DNA from: a bacterium
GTDB lineage: Bacteria > Bacillota > Bacilli > Lactobacillales > Streptococcaceae
DNA length: 52,525 nucleotides
Direction of reading: 5' to 3'
Assembly: GCA_905221235.1 (NCBI GenBank)
Contig: CAJNCJ010000013.1
Coordinates: forward strand, 1 to 52,525
In this document: positions 26,369 to 34,576 of the stretch, in pieces
Numbering within the stretch: the first letter of the stretch is position 1
How the letters are laid out: every line of letters begins with the position of its first letter
Notes under the pieces: model-generated
What the model saw: the letters and a program-made list of their open reading frames with translations, nothing else
Told to the model about the DNA's origin: nothing
Database searches by the model: none
Translations under genes and position numbers: made by a program

Positions 26369-26401
26369 AAAAAAGCCAAATCCGCTTGGATCTGACTTGG
26401 T
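26369..26401 (-). terminator. Terminator of the amylase gene
   Basis: On the minus strand CCAA and GATCC arms pair with GGAT and TTGG through an internal loop and run into six T residues. Confidence 0.5.
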
Positions 26402-26413
26402 TATCATTGAGTA

Positions 26414-27868
26414 TTAGATTGTATTGGATGCCCAGACACTTACAGATCTTTCTGAGACTGGGAATTGTCCATAACCTTCCTCATCGATTGTAACTTGACC
26501 TTGGTGGTTTTCAAGTAAATCTACGAAAGTTTGGTTAGCCCATTCTTGGCCTATAAACATTGACTTGCTGTTTTCTTGGTCATTTGAGATCAAGACTGCG
26601 ATTGGGGATTGATTTTCAGCACCTGAACGTACCCAACCGATACAGTTTGCGTCATCAAAGTAGTCTGTTTGTTCTCCATAGGCCAAATCTTTTCGGATGG
26701 CTAGGAGGCGGTCAAGGACTTCTTTGAAATCTTCCTGAGCATACTGCCCTGAAATACCATAGTAGTCTCCGTAAAAGACACATGGAAGTCCATTTTGGCG
26801 TAATAGAATAAGGGCATAGGCTGCTGGCTTGAACCATTCTTCAACAGTTGATTCAAGGGCTTGTCCTCGTTGGGTATCATGGTTGTCGACAAAGGTTACA
26901 GCCTTGTCGGGCTTGAGTTCCACCAAGCTATCCGTGAAAATACCACGAAGGTCATAGTTGGAACCTGCTCGACTAGCATCAAAGAGATTCTGGTGGAGAC
27001 GAACATCGACAAGGTCAAAGCGTTCTTCCGTTTTTTCAAGATAGTCCAGATTAGCTTCCTTGTCTGGATTCCAAAATTCACCAAAAACATAGAAATCCTC
27101 ACCGTATTTTTCCTTCATATCGCGGATGAAATTACGCATAAAGAAAGAATCGATATGTTTGACAGCATCCAAGCGGAAACCAGCAATACCAGTTGTTTCC
27201 ATGAACCAGTCAGCCCAGTCATAGATATTTTTGATGACTTCAGGATGCTTAAAGTCTAGGTCGGCATACATGAGGTAGTCGTAGTTGCCGTTTTCATTAT
27301 CGACCAATTCCTCGTTGGCCCAGCCCTTGTTGTCTCCTTGAATCAGGTAAATCCCAGACTTACGGCGTTTGGCATCGTAGTCTGTACCTGTGAAGTGGTA
27401 CCAGTGCCAGTGGAAGTCATTGTAGGTATCTTGGCGACCATCGAAGGTAAAACTAGTCCAGCCATTGATGGTGAAGGGTTCTCCAAGCTCCACTGTACGG
27501 TCTACAGGGTCCACTTCGATAACCTGAAAGGCTTCCATGTGATCGGCTGCAGCCTTGTGATTGAGCACCACATCGGCCATAGGTTGAATTCCCTGTGCTT
27601 TTAGAGCTTGAATGGCTTGAAGATAGTCTTCTTTAAAACCATACTTGGTGCGGACAGTCCCTTTTTGGTTAAACTCTCCAAGGTCAAATAAGTCATAGAC
27701 CCCATAGCCTACATCTTTTTCGTTGGTGGCCTTGAAGGCTGGTGGCATCCAGATGTGACTAATTCCCAGATGAGCTAGGTGTGGAGCATCTTCAGCCAGA
27801 CGCGTCCAGTGCTGGCCGTCGTGGGGCAGATACCATTCAAAGTATTGCATGAGTGTTTGATTTTGCAT
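26414..27868 (-). CDS. amy: Intracellular alpha-amylase (GH13)
   Basis: A 484-residue GH13 glycosidase of the cytoplasmic alpha-amylase type (glucan 1,4-alpha-maltohexaosidase-like). It starts MQNQTLMQYFEWYLPHDGQH without a signal peptide. The four conserved regions are visible: DVVLNH near residue 99, GFRLD234AVKH (nucleophile Asp), VFGE264FW (acid/base Glu) and FVDNHD331. It should degrade maltodextrins taken up from the medium, or internal glycogen. The upstream palindrome at 27925-27940 is a LacI-family operator overlapping the promoter -35, consistent with maltose (MalR) control. It is monocistronic, between the alaS operon and an ABC transporter on the other strand. Confidence 0.95.
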   Translation of the reverse strand: MQNQTLMQYFEWYLPHDGQHWTRLAEDAPHLAHLGISHIWMPPAFKATNEKDVGYGVYDLFDLGEFNQKGTVRTKYGFKEDYLQAIQALKAQGIQPMADVVLNHKAAADHMEAFQVIEVDPVDRTVELGEPFTINGWTSFTFDGRQDTYNDFHWHWYHFTGTDYDAKRRKSGIYLIQGDNKGWANEELVDNENGNYDYLMYADLDFKHPEVIKNIYDWADWFMETTGIAGFRLDAVKHIDSFFMRNFIRDMKEKYGEDFYVFGEFWNPDKEANLDYLEKTEERFDLVDVRLHQNLFDASRAGSNYDLRGIFTDSLVELKPDKAVTFVDNHDTQRGQALESTVEEWFKPAAYALILLRQNGLPCVFYGDYYGISGQYAQEDFKEVLDRLLAIRKDLAYGEQTDYFDDANCIGWVRSGAENQSPIAVLISNDQENSKSMFIGQEWANQTFVDLLENHQGQVTIDEEGYGQFPVSERSVSVWASNTI

Positions 27869-27902
27869 TGTTTTTCCTCTTACTTGTCAATCTTGTTCTT
27901 TA

Positions 27903-27931
27903 TTCTATCATAAAGTATCTCCTAACGCAAA
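27903..27931 (-). promoter_or_regulatory. Promoter of the amylase gene
   Basis: On the minus strand, TTTGCG (complement of 27926-27931), 17-bp spacer, TAGAAT (complement of 27903-27908). The -35 lies within the operator palindrome. Confidence 0.6.
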
Positions 27932-27940
27932 CGTTTGCGT
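27925..27940. promoter_or_regulatory. LacI-family operator (MalR-like) at the amylase promoter
   Basis: ACGCAAACGTTTGCGT is a perfect 16-bp palindrome. It matches the CG-centred operators of LacI/GalR regulators; the GCAAACGTTTGC core is the form I recall for streptococcal MalR, and it also partly fits a CcpA cre site. Confidence 0.75.
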
Positions 27941-27980
27941 AAAATAGAAGAAAACTATTTTAACGATTTAAGATAAAGTG

Positions 27981-28008
27981 TTGATTTTTAAAATGAAAGC
28001 GCTATAAT
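27981..28008 (+). promoter_or_regulatory. Promoter of the ABC pair
   Basis: TTGATT at 27981-27986, 16-bp spacer, TATAAT at 28003-28008, 38 bases before the ATG at 28046. Confidence 0.65.
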
Positions 28009-28045
28009 GATAGTAAGTTACATAGATAAAGAGAGGAGATTTCTC

Positions 28046-28795
28046 ATGATTGAATTTCAAAATGTTAGTAAGTTGTATGGTGATAAAGAGGCCTTGAGCA
28101 ATCTCAATTTGCAGATTGAAAATGGGGAGATTATGGGCTTGATTGGCCATAATGGGGCTGGAAAATCGACTACTATAAAATCCTTAGTCAGTATCATTTC
28201 GCCCAGCAGTGGTCGTATTTTGGTAGATGGTCAGGATTTATCGGAAAATCGCTTGGCTATTAAACGAAAGATTGGCTATGTAGCAGACTCGCCTGACTTA
28301 TTCTTGCGCTTAACGGCCAATGAATTTTGGGAATTGATTGCTTCATCCTATGATTTGACTAGCTCTGACTTGGAAGATAGTCTAGCTAGGCTATTGAATG
28401 TTTTTGATTTTGCTGAAAACCGCTATCAGGTCATTGAAACCCTTTCTCACGGAATGCGTCAGAAAGTCTTTGTCATTGGGGCACTCTTGTCTGATCCTGA
28501 TATTTGGGTTTTGGACGAACCCTTGACTGGTTTGGATCCCCAGGCTGCCTTTGATTTGAAGCAGATGATGAAGGAACATGCGCAAAAAGGTAAGACGGTC
28601 TTGTTTTCAACCCATGTCCTAGAGGTAGCTGAGCAAGTCTGTGATCGGATTGCCATTTTGAAAAAGGGGCATTTGATTTATTGTGGTAGTGTAGAGGACT
28701 TGAGAAAAGACCACCCAGACCAGTCTTTGGAAAGTATCTACCTTAGCCTTGCTGGTAGAAAAGAGGAGGTTTCAGATGCGTCTCAAGGTCATTAA
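28046..28795 (+). CDS. ABC transporter ATPase (exporter type)
   Basis: A 249-residue ATPase with Walker A GHNGAGKSTTIKS, signature LSHGMRQKV (a degenerate form of LSGGQ with His), Walker B IWVLDEPLTGLDP and H-loop STHVLEVAEQ. The DRI/ABC-2 pattern is that of bacterial export or drug-resistance systems (CcmA-like). GAGAGGAGA precedes the ATG at 28046; an in-frame upstream ATG overlaps the -10 and was rejected. Its end overlaps the permease gene by 20 bases. Substrate unknown. Confidence 0.88.
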   Translation: MIEFQNVSKLYGDKEALSNLNLQIENGEIMGLIGHNGAGKSTTIKSLVSIISPSSGRILVDGQDLSENRLAIKRKIGYVADSPDLFLRLTANEFWELIASSYDLTSSDLEDSLARLLNVFDFAENRYQVIETLSHGMRQKVFVIGALLSDPDIWVLDEPLTGLDPQAAFDLKQMMKEHAQKGKTVLFSTHVLEVAEQVCDRIAILKKGHLIYCGSVEDLRKDHPDQSLESIYLSLAGRKEEVSDASQGH

Positions 28796-30410
28796 AAAAT
28801 TAGTTGATATCAATATCCTCTATTCATCTCAAGAAGCTAATCTGGCTAACCTACGAAAGAAGCAGGCTAAGAATCCTGGGAAAAAAGTAAATGTTTCCGC
28901 TAGAGTCCTCAGTTCTTACATTTTTTCCAGTCTCTTGATGCTCTTCATGTTTATAAATATAGCCTTTCGTTTTCCTTTTGATGAAATACCTGTTTATTTT
29001 AGTTTTATGGTTGCTATTTTACTAGTGATTGCCTTTTCAACTTCTTTAACTGCCTTTTACAATGTCTTTTATGAGAGTAAGGACTTGGTATCGTATAGGC
29101 CTTATGCCTTTAAAGAATCAGAGATTATAATTGCTAAAGGATTGTCTGTCCTCTTGCCAGCTCTGCCTGGAATTGTACCAATCCTAGCTTATTTTCTAGT
29201 CCTCTACATTAAGCTAGCACCTTCTCTTTGGCTTGGCTTGCCTTTGATGCTGCTGTCCTTGGCCCTATTATTTGTCTCTGTTACTTTAGTGATGGTAGTG
29301 GCAGTACATTTCTTGGCTCAGACTGCGGTCTTCAGAAAGTATCAGTCTATTTTTTCGAATGTGATGATTGGGATAGGAGTTCTCATACCTTTAATATTTG
29401 TTTTCTTTGTCCAGTCTACTTCTAGAGGTATAGGTAATCAGACTAAAGAAATTCCACCTCTTCTTTATCCTATTCATCTCTTTTACAAAATAGCAGTGGA
29501 GCCTTTTTCAACAGAAGCCATCTTGGGTCTGCTCACTTGGATAACTCTAACGGTGTTCTTGCTTTACCTAACCAAAAAGAAGGTTCTTCCTCATTTTTAT
29601 GACGTGATCCTACTTAACAGTGAGGAGAAGGTCAAAAAAGAACGTCGCAGCAAGGAGAGGATTTCAACTACTAAAAAGGGCTTTTTCCGTATGGTTTTAC
29701 GCTACCACCTCACTCTCTTGGGACAGGGAACTGGCGTGATTACAGTGCTTTTTACAAGTGCTTTTCTTCCTTATCTCATGATGATCGGTCTGATTTCCAA
29801 AATTCGAGATTCTCAGATAGTTCCAGATATTCATCCTCCATACTGGTTACCCTTGTTTTTTATAGGATTGTTTATAGCAGTTGTCAATAATAATATCACC
29901 AGCCTGCATTCAATTGCCTTGTCCTTAGAGAGGGAAAATGTTGATTTTCTGAAGAGTTTACCCTTTGACTTTGCTCGTTATGTGAAAGTGAAATTTTGGA
30001 TTATATTTGCTGTCCAGTCCTTTTTACCAGTTCTGACTTTACTTGGCCTTTCTCTATATCTAGGCTTGCCCATCCTTTCGATGATTTACCTCCTTGTGGC
30101 ATGGATCCTTGCCAGTGTCATCCTTTCTTGCCACCATTACCTTAAGGACGTGAAAAATTTGTCAACCAATTGGAGTAACATTACGGACCTGGTGAACCGT
30201 TCAAATCGTATAGTAGCAATAGTTTTACTCTTAATTTATAGTGTTATCTTAATGATTTTAGTCATAGCAAGTTTGTTCTTGGTTCAGTCTCTCGCCCCTG
30301 TCCTTGCCATCAGCTTGGGAGTAGGAGTTCTTATCCTCCTGCTTGGTCTTGCTGTTTTTGGCTATCATTACTATCTATCACGGATATTGGTAGAGATAGA
30401 AAAAAGATGA
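28776..30410 (+). CDS. ABC transporter permease, large membrane protein
   Basis: A 544-residue protein with about twelve hydrophobic segments, consisting of a soluble basic N-terminus (residues 1-45), a first membrane half, a basic cytoplasmic loop (KVKKERRSKERISTTKK near residue 290) and a second membrane half. It is the partner of the preceding ATPase and resembles two fused ABC-2 type halves. GAGGAGG precedes the ATG. No substrate can be assigned from the sequence. A long hairpin terminator follows at 30485. Confidence 0.8.
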   Translation: MRLKVIKKLVDINILYSSQEANLANLRKKQAKNPGKKVNVSARVLSSYIFSSLLMLFMFINIAFRFPFDEIPVYFSFMVAILLVIAFSTSLTAFYNVFYESKDLVSYRPYAFKESEIIIAKGLSVLLPALPGIVPILAYFLVLYIKLAPSLWLGLPLMLLSLALLFVSVTLVMVVAVHFLAQTAVFRKYQSIFSNVMIGIGVLIPLIFVFFVQSTSRGIGNQTKEIPPLLYPIHLFYKIAVEPFSTEAILGLLTWITLTVFLLYLTKKKVLPHFYDVILLNSEEKVKKERRSKERISTTKKGFFRMVLRYHLTLLGQGTGVITVLFTSAFLPYLMMIGLISKIRDSQIVPDIHPPYWLPLFFIGLFIAVVNNNITSLHSIALSLERENVDFLKSLPFDFARYVKVKFWIIFAVQSFLPVLTLLGLSLYLGLPILSMIYLLVAWILASVILSCHHYLKDVKNLSTNWSNITDLVNRSNRIVAIVLLLIYSVILMILVIASLFLVQSLAPVLAISLGVGVLILLLGLAVFGYHYYLSRILVEIEKR

Positions 30411-30484
30411 GATAGTTGGTCGCTTGCTTGATAAATTTTATAAAAAGAAATGAAGCTGAGCAAAAAAACACTTCTAACTAGCAA

Positions 30485-30523
30485 AAAAACGAGTATTTCC
30501 GTAGATGGAGATACTCGTTTTTC
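30485..30523. terminator. Strong bidirectional-looking terminator after the ABC pair
   Basis: CGAGTATTTCC pairs with GGAGATACTCG (one wobble) with flanking A and T runs of five or more bases on either side. Confidence 0.8.
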
Positions 30524-30757
30524 TATGCCATTTTTCTTATCATAACAAAAAACGACTAGAAATTTATAACAATGTATAAATCCTACAGCATAAATTGCTT
30601 AAATTTTGGACTAGATTTTATCTATGGTGTTTTGAAGATTAATGGAGCTTGAGATGTTTGCTATTTATGGATAGTGTACAAAATAAATTGTTACTGGCGA
30701 GCTCTCTTATGCTTCTGGGTCTGCCTTTCATCTAGTTATTCTTATAAAAGTCCGTTT
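30524..30757. other. Gene-free spacer before the BOX element
   Basis: AT-rich sequence with no credible frame, ribosome-binding site or hairpin of note. It may be a recombination junction: the genes on either side are not neighbours in the pneumococcal order I remember. Confidence 0.4.
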
Positions 30758-30861
30758 TATACTCAATGAAAAACAAAGAGCAAACTAGGAAGCTAGCCTC
30801 AAGTTGCTCAAAGCACCGCTTTGAGGTTGCAGATAAAGCTGACGTGGTTTGAAGAGTATTA
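30758..30861 (+). repeat. BOX element, A-C type (no boxB)
   Basis: It begins TATACTCAATG and ends GACGTGGTTTGAAGAGTATTA, the boxA and boxC ends of pneumococcal BOX repeats, with the boxB part missing. Length about 104 bp. It lies about 85 bp upstream of the U32 gene promoter and can fold into a long stem. Confidence 0.85.
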
Positions 30862-30945
30862 GACTAATTTCCACTTTGAGAAATTAGCCTGAAATAATTC
30901 CTATTTGTAAAACTCTGATAAGTCTTGGCTGATTTTGGAGAAATG

Positions 30946-30954
30946 TGGTATAAT
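30946..30954 (+). promoter_or_regulatory. Extended -10 promoter of U32 gene (leaderless)
   Basis: TGGTATAAT with seven bases between it and the ATG at 30962. No Shine-Dalgarno sequence, as expected for a leaderless message. Confidence 0.7.
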
Positions 30955-30961
30955 TTTTCTT

Positions 30962-31891
30962 ATGGAAAAGATTATCATTACAGCAACTGCTGAAAGTATT
31001 GAACAAGTTAAACAACTGCTCGAAGCTGGCGTAGATCGTATCTATGTCGGTGAGAAAGATTTTGGCCTTCGTCTGCCAACAACCTTTAGTCATGACCAAT
31101 TGCGTGAAATAGCTAATCTGGTTCATGATGCTGGTAAGGAATTGATCGTTGCAGTCAATGCCCTCATGCACCAAGATATGATGGACCGTATCAAGCCTTT
31201 CCTCGATTTCTTGGAAGAAATTAAGACAGATTACATTACAATTGGGGATGCAGGTGTCTTTTATGTGGTCAATCGCGATGGTTATTCCTTTAAAACCATC
31301 TATGATGCTTCTACAATGGTGACAAGCAGTCGTCAGATTAACTTCTGGGGACAAAAGGCTGGAGCATCTGAGGCTGTTTTGGCGCGTGAAATTCCATCTG
31401 CTGAACTTTTCAAAATGCCAGAGATTTTGGAAATTCCTGCTGAAGTTTTGGTTTACGGTGCAAGTGTTATTCACCATTCTAAACGTCCGCTCTTACAAAA
31501 CTACTATAACTTTACGCACATCGATGATGAAAAGACGCGTAAGCGTGACCTCTTCTTGGCTGAACCAAGTGATCCAGAGAGCCACTATTCCATTTTTGAA
31601 GACAATCATGGTACCCACATCTTTGCCAACAATGACCTTGATTTGATGACCAAATTGACAGAATTGGTGGAGCATGGTTTTACCCATTGGAAATTAGAAG
31701 GACTCTATACTCCAGGTCAAAACTTTGTTGAGATTGCCAAACTCTTTATCCAAGCGCGTAGCTTGATTCAAGAGGGCAATTTTAGCCATGACCAAGCCTT
31801 CTTGCTGGATGAAGAAGTTCGCAAGTTACACCCTAAAAACCGTTTCCTTGATACAGGATTTTATGACTATGATCCTGATATGGTTAAATAA
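30962..31891 (+). CDS. U32 family peptidase-like protein (small TrhP/YrrN-type)
   Basis: A 309-residue protein of the U32 family, a TIM-barrel group now linked to tRNA wobble-uridine hydroxylation (TrhP) as well as collagenase. Sequence signs are EAGVDRIYVGEKDFGLR, ELIVAVNALMHQDMM and YITIGDAGVFYVV. It is the small member; in related genomes a larger U32 gene usually sits beside it, but a terminator follows at 31905 and then dinG. The frame runs open to 30935, but the ATG at 30962 fits the conserved start and the promoter spacing. Peptidase activity is doubtful. Confidence 0.83.
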   Translation: MEKIIITATAESIEQVKQLLEAGVDRIYVGEKDFGLRLPTTFSHDQLREIANLVHDAGKELIVAVNALMHQDMMDRIKPFLDFLEEIKTDYITIGDAGVFYVVNRDGYSFKTIYDASTMVTSSRQINFWGQKAGASEAVLAREIPSAELFKMPEILEIPAEVLVYGASVIHHSKRPLLQNYYNFTHIDDEKTRKRDLFLAEPSDPESHYSIFEDNHGTHIFANNDLDLMTKLTELVEHGFTHWKLEGLYTPGQNFVEIAKLFIQARSLIQEGNFSHDQAFLLDEEVRKLHPKNRFLDTGFYDYDPDMVK

Positions 31892-31904
31892 AGTAAATGG
31901 ATAG

Positions 31905-31946
31905 TTGAGAGAAGGAAGAGACAAACATTTCTTCTCTCAATTTTTT
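31905..31946 (+). terminator. Terminator of the U32 gene
   Basis: TTGAGAGAAG (31905-31914) pairs with CTTCTCTCAA (31931-31940), then TTTTTTC. Confidence 0.8.
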
Positions 31947-32072
31947 CTTATTCTCCAATATTTTCAAAAAATCAGCAGGCTAGGATGCTCTATTGATAGG
32001 ATTTTTAAGCTAAGTAACGTCCTTGAGTTTGAAAAATATCCCATGTTTGCAGGTGCCAAATGGCCCTTTTTT

Positions 32073-32081
32073 TGGTATAAT
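32073..32081 (+). promoter_or_regulatory. Extended -10 promoter of dinG (leaderless)
   Basis: TGGTATAAT with eight bases before the ATG at 32090 and no ribosome-binding site. Confidence 0.65.
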
Positions 32082-32089
32082 TTTTTATA

Positions 32090-34540
32090 ATGAAAACGAT
32101 TGGTAATCGCTATGTTGTGGTGGATTTAGAGGCAACTAGCACAGGTAGTAAGGCTAAAATTATCCAAGTGGGAATTGTTGTGATTGAGGATGGGAAAATC
32201 GTCGATCACTATACGACGGATGTCAATCCCCATGAACCCTTGGATGCTCATATCGAAGAACTGACAGGATTGACAGACCAACGTCTGGCGCAAGCACCTG
32301 ATTTTTCGCAAGTTGCCAGAAAAATCTTTGACTTGGTGGAGGATGGTATTTTTGTAGCCCACAATGTTCAGTTTGATGCCAATCTCTTGGCGGAAAATTT
32401 ATTTTTAGAAGGCTATGAACTAAGAAATCCTCGTGTTGACACGGTCGAATTGGCTCAAGTCTTTTTCCCAGAACTGGAAAAATATAGTTTGCCGATTTTG
32501 TGTCAGGAATTAGGAATTCCTCTAAAACACGCCCACACAGCCCTTTCAGATGCCCAAGCTACTGCGGAATTACTTCTATTTTTACGAGAAAAGATGGCCC
32601 AACTTCCTAAAGGACTCTTGGAACGCTTGCTGGAGATGGCTGACGCTCTCTTATATGAGTCCTACTTGGTTATTGAAGAAATTTATCGAAACCAATCTAT
32701 TCTGACTTCTTCTGACTTGGTTGAAGTTCAAGGACTATATTTCAAGAAAATTGCAGCTTCCCTGGAGTCACGAAAACTATCTCAAGATTTTTCTAAAAAT
32801 ATTTCTCTGTTGAACCTTGAAGTAAGGGAAGAGCAAGAATGTTTTGCTAAAGAGGTCGGTTTGCTATTGAAGGAGGAGCCTGTATCATTAATTCAAGCGC
32901 CGACAGGAATTGGGAAAACCTATGGCTATCTCTTACCTGCTTTGTCCCAAGAGGAAAATCGTCAGATTGTCCTTAGCGTTCCGACAAAGATTCTTCAAAA
33001 TCAAATCATGGAAGAAGAAGGTAAACGTCTTAAGGAGCTATTCCATACAGATATTCATTCTTTAAAGGGACCACAAAATTACCTGAAGTTGGATGCCTTT
33101 TATCGTTCCTTGCAGGAAAATGATGAAAATCGCTTATTTAGACGCTTTAAAATGCAACTCTTGGTCTGGTTGACAGAGACAGAAACTGGGGATTTGGATG
33201 AGATTGGTCAACTCTACCGTTACCAACATTTTCTAACAAGCCTTCGTCATGATGGAAATTTATCATCCAAGAGCTTATTTGTGACGGAAGATTTCTGGAA
33301 ACGTAGTCAAGAAAGAGCAGAGGCTTGCAAGCTCTTAGTGACCAATCATGCCTATCTTGTAACCAGACTTGAAGATAATCCTGAATTTGTCAGCGACCGT
33401 TTATTGATTATTGATGAAGTCCAAAAAGTTTTGTTGGCCCTAGAAAATCTACTTCAAGAGACCTACGATATCCAGTCTATTATTGATTTAGTTGATAAGG
33501 CTTTAGTAGGAGAAGAGAACAGGATTCAGCAACGAATACTAGAAAGTATTCGCTTTGAGTGTCTCTACTTGATAGAACAATTTCAGTCTGGGAAATCTCG
33601 AAAAAATATCTTGGATTCTCTGGCTAATCTTCACCAGTATTTTTCAGAATTAGAGGTAGAAGGCTTTGAGGAGCTGGTTCGCTATTTTACGGCTGAAGGT
33701 GATTACTGGATTGAAGCAACTGAAACGAGTCAAAAGAAAATCCAGATTTCTTCTACAAAATCAGGCCGAATCCTTCTATCTTCTTTAGTGCCTGATTCAT
33801 GTCAAGTCTTGGGAGTGTCGGCTACTCTTGAGATTAGTCAGAGGGTTTCTTTGGCAGATCTTTTAGGTTATCCCGAAGCCAAATTTGTCAAGGTTGAAGC
33901 TGGTAAAAAACAGGATCAAGAAGTGGTCTTGGTAAAAGATTTTCCTCTAGTAACAGAAACCTCCTTAGAAGTTTATGCCCAAGAGGTGGCTGATTTGCTG
34001 ATGGATGTTCAAGTTTTCCAACAACCGATTTTGGTTCTCTTTACTGCCAAAGACATGCTTCTAGCAGTATCGGATTTACTTCCAGTTAGCCATCTGGCCC
34101 AGTATAAAAATGGGGATGTTCATCAACTGAAGAAACGTTTTGAAAAAGGTGAACAACAAATCCTGCTTGGTGCAGCAAGTTTCTGGGAGGGAGTTGATTT
34201 TTCAAGTCATCCTTTTGTAATTCAAGTTGTACCAAGACTTCCTTTCCAAAATCCCCAAGAGCCCTTGACGAAAAAGATCAATCAGGAACTAATTCAAGAA
34301 GGGAAAAATGCCTTTTATGATTATCAATTGCCGATGGCTATTATTCGTTTAAAACAGGCTTTGGGAAGAAGTATGAGACGTGAACACCAACGTTCTTTAA
34401 CCCTCATTCTGGATAGAAGAATCGTCGGAAAACGATACGGCAAGCAAATAGTGACTTCTCTAGCAAAAGAAGCGAGCGTTACAACGATCGCTCAATCTGA
34501 AGTTAATGAGGTTATTGATAGATTTTTAAATGAACTTTGA
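32090..34540 (+). CDS. dinG: DinG-type helicase fused to DnaQ/DEDD exonuclease
   Basis: An 816-residue two-domain protein. Residues 1-170 are a 3'-5' exonuclease: D12-x-E14 (DLEATS), HNVQFD96 and HTALSD154. From residue about 245 comes an XPD/DinG-like superfamily 2 helicase: Walker A APTGIGKT (residues 270-277), Walker B LLIIDEVQKV and motif VI RLKQALGRSMRR near the C-terminus. The Walker B reads DEVQ, not the DEAH usual for the family. No cluster of four cysteines for an iron-sulfur domain is apparent, as in other Gram-positive DinG. It begins eight bases after an extended -10; rodA follows 36 bp later, probably in the same transcript. Confidence 0.92.
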   Translation: MKTIGNRYVVVDLEATSTGSKAKIIQVGIVVIEDGKIVDHYTTDVNPHEPLDAHIEELTGLTDQRLAQAPDFSQVARKIFDLVEDGIFVAHNVQFDANLLAENLFLEGYELRNPRVDTVELAQVFFPELEKYSLPILCQELGIPLKHAHTALSDAQATAELLLFLREKMAQLPKGLLERLLEMADALLYESYLVIEEIYRNQSILTSSDLVEVQGLYFKKIAASLESRKLSQDFSKNISLLNLEVREEQECFAKEVGLLLKEEPVSLIQAPTGIGKTYGYLLPALSQEENRQIVLSVPTKILQNQIMEEEGKRLKELFHTDIHSLKGPQNYLKLDAFYRSLQENDENRLFRRFKMQLLVWLTETETGDLDEIGQLYRYQHFLTSLRHDGNLSSKSLFVTEDFWKRSQERAEACKLLVTNHAYLVTRLEDNPEFVSDRLLIIDEVQKVLLALENLLQETYDIQSIIDLVDKALVGEENRIQQRILESIRFECLYLIEQFQSGKSRKNILDSLANLHQYFSELEVEGFEELVRYFTAEGDYWIEATETSQKKIQISSTKSGRILLSSLVPDSCQVLGVSATLEISQRVSLADLLGYPEAKFVKVEAGKKQDQEVVLVKDFPLVTETSLEVYAQEVADLLMDVQVFQQPILVLFTAKDMLLAVSDLLPVSHLAQYKNGDVHQLKKRFEKGEQQILLGAASFWEGVDFSSHPFVIQVVPRLPFQNPQEPLTKKINQELIQEGKNAFYDYQLPMAIIRLKQALGRSMRREHQRSLTLILDRRIVGKRYGKQIVTSLAKEASVTTIAQSEVNEVIDRFLNEL

Positions 34541-34576
34541 TAAATAGTATTGTATGAAAGTATAAGGTTAGTGTAT

